Source: Candidatus Zixiibacteriota bacterium
GTDB lineage: Bacteria; Zixibacteria; MSB-5A5; GN15; JAAZOE01
NCBI GenBank assembly: GCA_012797915.1
Contig: JAAZOE010000081.1
Location: forward strand, 1 to 9,929
DNA: 9,929 nucleotides
Direction of reading: 5' to 3'
Shown: in pieces, positions 5,510-9,929 of the stretch
Position numbering within the stretch: position 1 is the stretch's first letter
How the letters are laid out: the number at the start of each line of letters is the position of its first letter
Translations under genes and position numbers: made by a program
Notes under the pieces: model-generated
Database searches by the model: none
The model's input: only the letters and a program-made list of their open reading frames with translations
Told to the model about the DNA's origin: nothing

Positions 5510-6706
5510 ATGACTGAACCGAATGCATCCAACGCCGATTTGTCGGCTTTGCGTATCGACCGCTCCCGCAAGGGGAATCGCCCGGGGCAACGCAGCCGCT
5601 GGTGGCATTTGTTGTGGATATTGGTCCCGATCATCCTGTTTGTCGCCTACAAAGCGACGTTCACCAAAATCACGCCGGCGCTTCAGGTGCGCACCGGCAC
5701 GGTGCAACTGCTGACCGGATCGGAGGCGGCTTCCGAACTGGTGGCCACGGGGTATGTAGTGGCCCAGGTCAAGGCGGCGGTGGCCTCCAAGGCGACCGGG
5801 CGGCTGCGGGTGTTGCGGGTCGAAGAGGGGGACAGCGTCAAATCCGGCGAGGTGCTGGCCGAGTTGGACAATGACGACATGCGGGCGGCGCTGGATGTGG
5901 CCCGCGCCGGTCTGAAAACCGCCCGGGCCGATTCGCTGCAAGCCGTCCAGAATCTTATGCGTCAGCAAAAACTGGCCAATTCCAAATTCGCCACGCAGGA
6001 AGTGCTGGAAGCGGCCACCGCGGGGTATTACCGCGCCATGGCCGAAGTCGAGGCGGCCAAGGCCAATATCGCCGCCGCCGAAGTGGCCCTGGAGAACACC
6101 ATCATCCGCGCCCCGTTCGACGGCACGGTACTGACCAAGAACGCCGATGTCGGCGAGATGGTCGCCCCGTTCGCCTCATCGGCCTCGGCCAAGGGAGCCG
6201 TGGTGACCATGGCCGACATGAAATCGCTGGAGGTGGAGGCGGACGTCTCGGAATCCAACATCAACAAAGTAGTCGTCGGCCATCCGTGCGAAATCATCCT
6301 GGATGCCTACCCCGATCAGCGGTATCCCGGCCGGGTCAAGAAAATCATCCCCACCGCCGACCGAACCCGGGCGACGGTGATGACCAAGGTGGCCTTTACC
6401 GCCATCGACAGCCGGGTCCTGCCGGAGATGTCGGCGCGGGTGAATTTTCTTCCGCCGGCGGATACGACCGCGGCCGCGGCGCAACCGGTCACGGCCGCGC
6501 CGAGCGAGGCCCTGACGATGCGGGACGGCAAACAGATTGTATTTCGGGTGGTCAATGGCATCACCCGGGCGACGCCGGTCACGGTGGGCCGCAAGCTGGG
6601 GAATTTCACCGAGATAATCTCTGGCGTCGCCGTGGGGGATATCGTGGTCCTGACGCCACCGGGGGCGCTGGAATCGGGGCAGAAGATCGAATTGCCAACC
6701 AAGTAA
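5510..6706 (+). CDS. periplasmic adaptor (membrane fusion, HlyD/MacA type) of an ABC exporter
   Basis: A 398-residue inner-membrane-anchored periplasmic adaptor. After a basic cytoplasmic N-terminus, one helix (31-48, WWHLLWILVPIILFVAYK) anchors it. The two lipoyl half-motifs follow: GRLRVLRVEEGDSV to ELD (97-120) and IIRAPFDGTVL (198-208). They flank an alpha-helical hairpin at about 124-196 rich in Ala and Glu, which is fairly short. A beta-barrel (about 225-315) and a membrane-proximal domain (about 335-398, ending in the typical ESGQKIEL) complete the fold. Such proteins link a MacB-type transporter to an outer-membrane duct or hand substrate to the envelope. An Ala/Thr/Pro linker lies at about 316-332. 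The start has only a weak GAG at 5499-5501 upstream. The ATPase gene follows after 17 bp. Family assignment is secure, cargo unknown. Confidence 0.93.
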   Translation: MTEPNASNADLSALRIDRSRKGNRPGQRSRWWHLLWILVPIILFVAYKATFTKITPALQVRTGTVQLLTGSEAASELVATGYVVAQVKAAVASKATGRLRVLRVEEGDSVKSGEVLAELDNDDMRAALDVARAGLKTARADSLQAVQNLMRQQKLANSKFATQEVLEAATAGYYRAMAEVEAAKANIAAAEVALENTIIRAPFDGTVLTKNADVGEMVAPFASSASAKGAVVTMADMKSLEVEADVSESNINKVVVGHPCEIILDAYPDQRYPGRVKKIIPTADRTRATVMTKVAFTAIDSRVLPEMSARVNFLPPADTTAAAAQPVTAAPSEALTMRDGKQIVFRVVNGITRATPVTVGRKLGNFTEIISGVAVGDIVVLTPPGALESGQKIELPTK

Positions 6707-6723
6707 TGCGATAGGATATCGAT

Positions 6724-7401
6724 ATGGCCGACATTATTGTAACCGCCCGCAACCTTTCCAAATCGTATTATCGTGAATCGCTGGAAATACCGGTCTTGCA
6801 CAACATCAATCTCGACATCCCCAACGGCCAGTTTCTGGCCCTGATGGGACCGTCGGGATCGGGCAAGACGACGCTGTTGAACCTTCTGGCCGGAATCGAT
6901 CAGCCGACCACCGGGACGTTGACCGTGGCCGGCGAGGAGATGAGCCGGTTGAGCGACCGGGAGCTGGCCCGCTGGCGGGCGCGGCATATCGGATTTGTGT
7001 TTCAGTTCTACAACCTGATGCCGGTGTTGACGGCATATGAAAACGTCGAGCTGCCCCTGCTGTTGACGCATCTGTCCAAGAAGGAGCGGCGGCAGCATGT
7101 CGAGACGGCCCTGGGGATCGTCGGGTTGTCCGACCGGATGAGGCATTACCCACGGCAGTTGTCGGGCGGACAGGAACAGCGGGTGGCGATCGCGCGGGCG
7201 ATCGTCTCCGATCCGACGCTGATATTGGCCGATGAACCGACCGGCGATCTGGACAAGCAGTCGGCCGAGGAGATCATGACTCTGCTGTCGCGGCTCAACG
7301 CGGAGTTCAAGAAGACGATCATCATGGTCACGCACGATCCCCGGGCGGCCGAGAAGGCCGGCCTGGTTCGTCACCTGGACAAAGGGGAGCTGGACGGATG
7401 A
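6724..7401 (+). CDS. ABC transporter ATP-binding protein (MacB/LolD/FtsE type)
   Basis: A 225-residue nucleotide-binding subunit with every catalytic element intact: Walker A GPSGSGKTT (42-50), Q-loop Q94 in FVFQFYNLMP, signature LSGGQ (146-150, followed by EQRVAIARA), Walker B LILADE (166-171), D-loop GDLD and switch H204 in MVTHD. The Q-loop sequence and length are typical of the MacB/LolD group that works with FtsX-like permeases, where ATP hydrolysis drives periplasmic conformational change. It works in the cytoplasm bound to the two permeases downstream. AGGAT at 6713-6717 lies six bases before the ATG. Its stop overlaps the next start as ATGA (7398-7401), implying translational coupling. 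Substrate could be a lipid, lipoprotein, peptide or drug. Confidence 0.97.
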   Translation: MADIIVTARNLSKSYYRESLEIPVLHNINLDIPNGQFLALMGPSGSGKTTLLNLLAGIDQPTTGTLTVAGEEMSRLSDRELARWRARHIGFVFQFYNLMPVLTAYENVELPLLLTHLSKKERRQHVETALGIVGLSDRMRHYPRQLSGGQEQRVAIARAIVSDPTLILADEPTGDLDKQSAEEIMTLLSRLNAEFKKTIIMVTHDPRAAEKAGLVRHLDKGELDG

Positions 7402-8555
7402 AGGTGTTCAAGCTGATCATCCGGAACGCCATGCGGCATCGCCTGCGGACGTTTTTGACCGTGCTGGGCCTGGCTCTGGCGGTGATGGCCTTCGGGTTGA
7501 TCCGCACGCTGGTCGATGCCTGGTACGCCGGGGCGCGGATCGCTCCGCCCGATCGTCTGGTGACGCGGCACGCGGTCTCGTTTACGTTCACGCTGCCGTT
7601 GGCCTATCTGGAACAGATACAAAAAATCGACGGCGTGAGCGCGGTGACGCCGGCCGTCTGGTTCGGCGGCATTTATATCGACCCGAAGAATTTCTTCGGC
7701 AATTTCGCGGTCGATCCGGTGACGTATCTGGACATGTACAAGGAAATAATCGTCCAGCCGGAGGAATTGAAGGAGGTCCTGGCCGACCGCCGGGGAGCGA
7801 TTGTCGGCCGGCGATTGGCTGATCGGTTCGGATGGAAGGTCGGCGACAAGGTGCCGCTGATCGGGACCATCTATCCGGGTAACTGGGAATTTACCATCCG
7901 GGCGATCTATCACGGCCGGGACAAGGATACCGACGAGACCGCGTTTCTGTTTCGATTCGATTACCTCGATGAAGTCATGAGAGAAACCGCCCCCGGCCGG
8001 GCGGGACAGGCCGGGTGGTTCGGGGTCAAGATCAACGACGCCAACCGGGCGGCCGAGATCGGCGCGGCCATCGACAGCCGCTTCAAGAACTCCTGGGCCG
8101 AGACCAAGACCGAGACGGAAAAGGAATTTGTCCTCGGATTCATCCAGATGGCCGACGTCTTGATCGCCGGACTGCGGATCATTTCGTACTTGATCATCGG
8201 CGTGATTCTGCTGGTGTTGGTCAACACCATGGTCATGACGGCGCGGGAGCGGATTTCGGAAAACGCTTTTTTGCGGGTGCTGGGCTTTCGGAACTTCCAT
8301 TTGATCGGCCTGATTCTGGGCGAATCGCTGGCGATGGCTTGCGCCGGGGGGATCGCCGGGATGGGGCTTTTGGCCATGACCAGCCGACTGGTGGGACAGG
8401 CGCTCAGCATCTATTTACCCGGGTACTATGTGGGGCTGGAAACGTATGTCATCGTCGTCGCGGCGGCGGTCATTGTCGGGTGCTTGGCCTCGATTTTCCC
8501 GATCCAGCGGGCCGTGAGCATCAAAATCATCGATGGCCTGCGGGTGGTGGATTAG
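7398..8555 (+). CDS. FtsX-like ABC permease, first of a pair
   Basis: A 385-residue permease with MacB-type topology: TM1 (18-37) after the amphipathic RNAMRHRLRTFL segment, a periplasmic domain (about 40-250), then TM2 (254-279), TM3 (304-327) and TM4 (347-368). The C-terminus, PIQRAVSIKIIDGLRVVD, matches the family end. In the coupling region after TM2 the usual REIGxLRxLG motif is altered to a degenerate RISENAFLRVLG (285-296), unlike the second permease. The periplasmic part (46-250) resembles the MacB periplasmic core only loosely. GGGGAG at 7384-7389 sits eight bases before the ATG, which overlaps the ATPase stop. It is expected to heterodimerise with the next gene's product and couple to the ATPase. 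Family certain; cargo unknown. Confidence 0.95.
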   Translation: MKVFKLIIRNAMRHRLRTFLTVLGLALAVMAFGLIRTLVDAWYAGARIAPPDRLVTRHAVSFTFTLPLAYLEQIQKIDGVSAVTPAVWFGGIYIDPKNFFGNFAVDPVTYLDMYKEIIVQPEELKEVLADRRGAIVGRRLADRFGWKVGDKVPLIGTIYPGNWEFTIRAIYHGRDKDTDETAFLFRFDYLDEVMRETAPGRAGQAGWFGVKINDANRAAEIGAAIDSRFKNSWAETKTETEKEFVLGFIQMADVLIAGLRIISYLIIGVILLVLVNTMVMTARERISENAFLRVLGFRNFHLIGLILGESLAMACAGGIAGMGLLAMTSRLVGQALSIYLPGYYVGLETYVIVVAAAVIVGCLASIFPIQRAVSIKIIDGLRVVD

Positions 8556-8576
8556 GCTCGGGATGAAGGGACGGAT

Positions 8577-9740
8577 ATGATTCCACTGGGATACACCATA
8601 CGGAACATTCTGAAGCATAAAGTCACCACGACCATGACCATTCTGGGCGTGAGCCTGGTGGTGTTCGTCTTCGCCGCGGCGCAGATGCTGTCGTACGGTT
8701 TGAAATCGACGCTGGTTTCGACCGGATCGGATGATAACGCCATCGTCATCCGCAAGTCCTCGCAGTCGGAGGTGCAGTCGATCATCCTGCGCGATCAGGG
8801 GCAGATCGTCGGCACTTCGCCGGAAATCGCCCGCGCCGCCGACGGTTCGGCGCTCTACACCAACGAAATCTACGTGCTCATCAACCAGCCCAAGCGAGCC
8901 ACCGGCGAACTGGCCAATATCGTCGTACGGGGGGTCACCCCCAAATCGCTGGAGCTTCGCCCGGCGGTCAAGCTGATCGCCGGCCGGATGTGGCAGGACG
9001 CCGGGTCGGAGGTGATTGCCGGCAAATCCGCGGCCGAGCGATACGCCGGCTGCGGTCTGGGGGAGAAGCTTCGTTTCGGCGCCCGCGAATGGACCGTCGT
9101 CGGGGTGTTCGACGCCCAGGGATCGGGATTCGACTCCGAGCTGTGGGGGGACGTCGTGCAGATTGCGGATGTTTTCCGGCGGCCGATTTATTCCTCGGTC
9201 ACCTTCCGCATGGCCGACACGACCCAATTTGAGGCGATGAAGGCGCGGCTGGAGAACGATCGGCGGATGGAAGTTGATGTGTTCCGCGAGAAGGAATATT
9301 ACGCCGCGCAGTCGCGGACGCTGGCCGGGTTCATCGGCATCGGCGGCACGATCGTCAGCATCATCTTCAGCCTGGGAGCCATCGTCGGGGCGATGATCAC
9401 GATGTACGCCTCGGTGGCCAACCGGGTGCGGGAGATCGGGACGCTGCGGTCGCTGGGATTTTCGCGCCTGGCCATCCTGATCTCGTTTCTGATCGAGGCG
9501 ATGGCGATCTCGTTGACCGGCGGCCTGCTGGGGATCGTGGGGGCGTCGTTTCTGGGGATGCTGCAGGTGGCCACCACCAACTGGGACACCTTTTCGCAGA
9601 TCGCTTTCAATTTCCGCCTGTCGACGGCAATCGTGATCGCCGCGGTGGTTTTCGCGCTGGTGATGGGACTGGTCGGGGGATTTTTGCCCGCCGTTCGCGC
9701 CGCCCGGTTGAAGATTGTTGATTCCCTCCGCGCGGCGTAG
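8577..9740 (+). CDS. FtsX-like ABC permease, second of a pair
   Basis: A 387-residue paralogue of the preceding permease with the same plan: TM1 (18-38) after RNILKHKVTTTMTILG, a periplasmic domain (about 40-248), TM2 (252-278), TM3 (300-328) and TM4 (349-371). It keeps the canonical coupling motif REIGTLRSLGFS (285-296) and ends LPAVRAARLKIVDSLRAA. The two proteins share the RN-x-x-[RK]H start and the P-x-x-RA-x-x-[IL]KI-[IV]-D-x-LR end, but diverge strongly in between, so they probably form a heterodimer rather than a recent duplication. GAAGGGA at 8565-8571 lies five bases before the ATG, 21 bp after the first permease. It is the last gene of the operon; no clear terminator is visible in the 24 bp before the convergent gene. 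Confidence 0.95.
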   Translation: MIPLGYTIRNILKHKVTTTMTILGVSLVVFVFAAAQMLSYGLKSTLVSTGSDDNAIVIRKSSQSEVQSIILRDQGQIVGTSPEIARAADGSALYTNEIYVLINQPKRATGELANIVVRGVTPKSLELRPAVKLIAGRMWQDAGSEVIAGKSAAERYAGCGLGEKLRFGAREWTVVGVFDAQGSGFDSELWGDVVQIADVFRRPIYSSVTFRMADTTQFEAMKARLENDRRMEVDVFREKEYYAAQSRTLAGFIGIGGTIVSIIFSLGAIVGAMITMYASVANRVREIGTLRSLGFSRLAILISFLIEAMAISLTGGLLGIVGASFLGMLQVATTNWDTFSQIAFNFRLSTAIVIAAVVFALVMGLVGGFLPAVRAARLKIVDSLRAA

Positions 9741-9764
9741 GGAAACCAACGTCCGCCTGATGCG

Positions 9765-9929
9765 TTAGAACCATGTCCGAGGGCGATACTGCCGATAGGC
9801 TTCGCCGAATTGGGCCAGCAGGTTATCTTCCTCCAGCCGTCGCCACCAGAGGATGTTGGCGATCCCCGCCAGACCGGCGCATAGGCTGACGACGGCGCCG
9901 TGATACAGCGCCCAGCCGACGATCCAGAG
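9765..9929 (-). CDS. C-terminal part of an ICMT/PEMT-like membrane methyltransferase (runs off the window)
   Basis: Reading from the window edge on the - strand gives 54 residues and a TAA at 9767-9765. The fragment begins in a hydrophobic helix (LWIVGWALYHGAVVSLCAGL) and ends with RRLEEDNLLAQFGEAYRQYR, then PRTWF. The EExxLxxxFGxxYxxY pattern is the conserved C-terminal S-adenosylmethionine-site region of the isoprenylcysteine carboxyl methyltransferase / phospholipid methyltransferase-like family of small integral membrane enzymes. The true bacterial substrate of such homologues is usually unknown. The N-terminal part and start lie outside the window. It converges on the exporter operon with only 24 bp between stops, so a functional link is not implied. 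Confidence 0.75.
   Translation of the reverse strand, partial: LWIVGWALYHGAVVSLCAGLAGIANILWWRRLEEDNLLAQFGEAYRQYRPRTWF

Noticed and set aside
8415..9749. 444-codon open frame on the - strand opposite the second permease
   Set aside because: Composition is rich in Arg, Gly, Asp, His and Gln with no hydrophobic pattern, while the + strand frame is an unmistakable FtsX-like permease.
9741..9764. Terminator between the exporter operon and the convergent methyltransferase gene
   Set aside because: Only 24 bases, with no stable hairpin or T-run on either strand.

Overview
The window comes from a GC-rich bacterial chromosome, probably Gram-negative. The evidence is a PEP-CTERM sorted protein, a membrane-fusion adaptor paired with a MacB/FtsX-type ABC exporter, and a cluster of REP-like palindromes. 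PEP-CTERM proteins and this gene style fit Planctomycetota, Zixibacteria or related uncultured PVC/FCB lineages, but the sequence alone does not fix the phylum. There are no rRNA or tRNA genes, CRISPR arrays, transposases or phage genes.

Layout. Bases 1-830 hold no convincing complete gene and look less GC-rich than the rest. At 831-1484 there is a secreted protein of unknown function with a repeated motif, followed by a strong GC hairpin. At 1650-1940 there is a small protein with four CxxC pairs. A CorA-family metal ion channel (2123-3037, +) converges on an ArsB/NhaD/SLC13-type permease (3430-4644, -). The gap between their 3' ends (3038-3429) is filled by five REP-like hairpins that share a head and tail but differ in their self-complementary stems. 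A structured divergent region (4645-4913) precedes a tiny PEP-CTERM protein (4914-5270), which ends at a textbook rho-independent terminator.

From 5510 to 9740 there is a four-gene operon: periplasmic adaptor, ABC ATPase, and two different FtsX-like permeases. The gaps are 17 bp, a 4-base ATGA overlap, and 21 bp. Together they look like one tripartite-type exporter or membrane-to-envelope mechanotransmission machine with a heterodimeric permease. The outer-membrane partner is not in the window. At the right edge, converging on the operon, is the 3' end of a gene resembling isoprenylcysteine carboxyl methyltransferase (ICMT).

I see no clear defence system or mobile element. The best items for a second look are the REP-like cluster, the repeat architecture of the secreted unknown protein, the FYVE/RING-like cysteine pattern, and the asymmetric permease pair.
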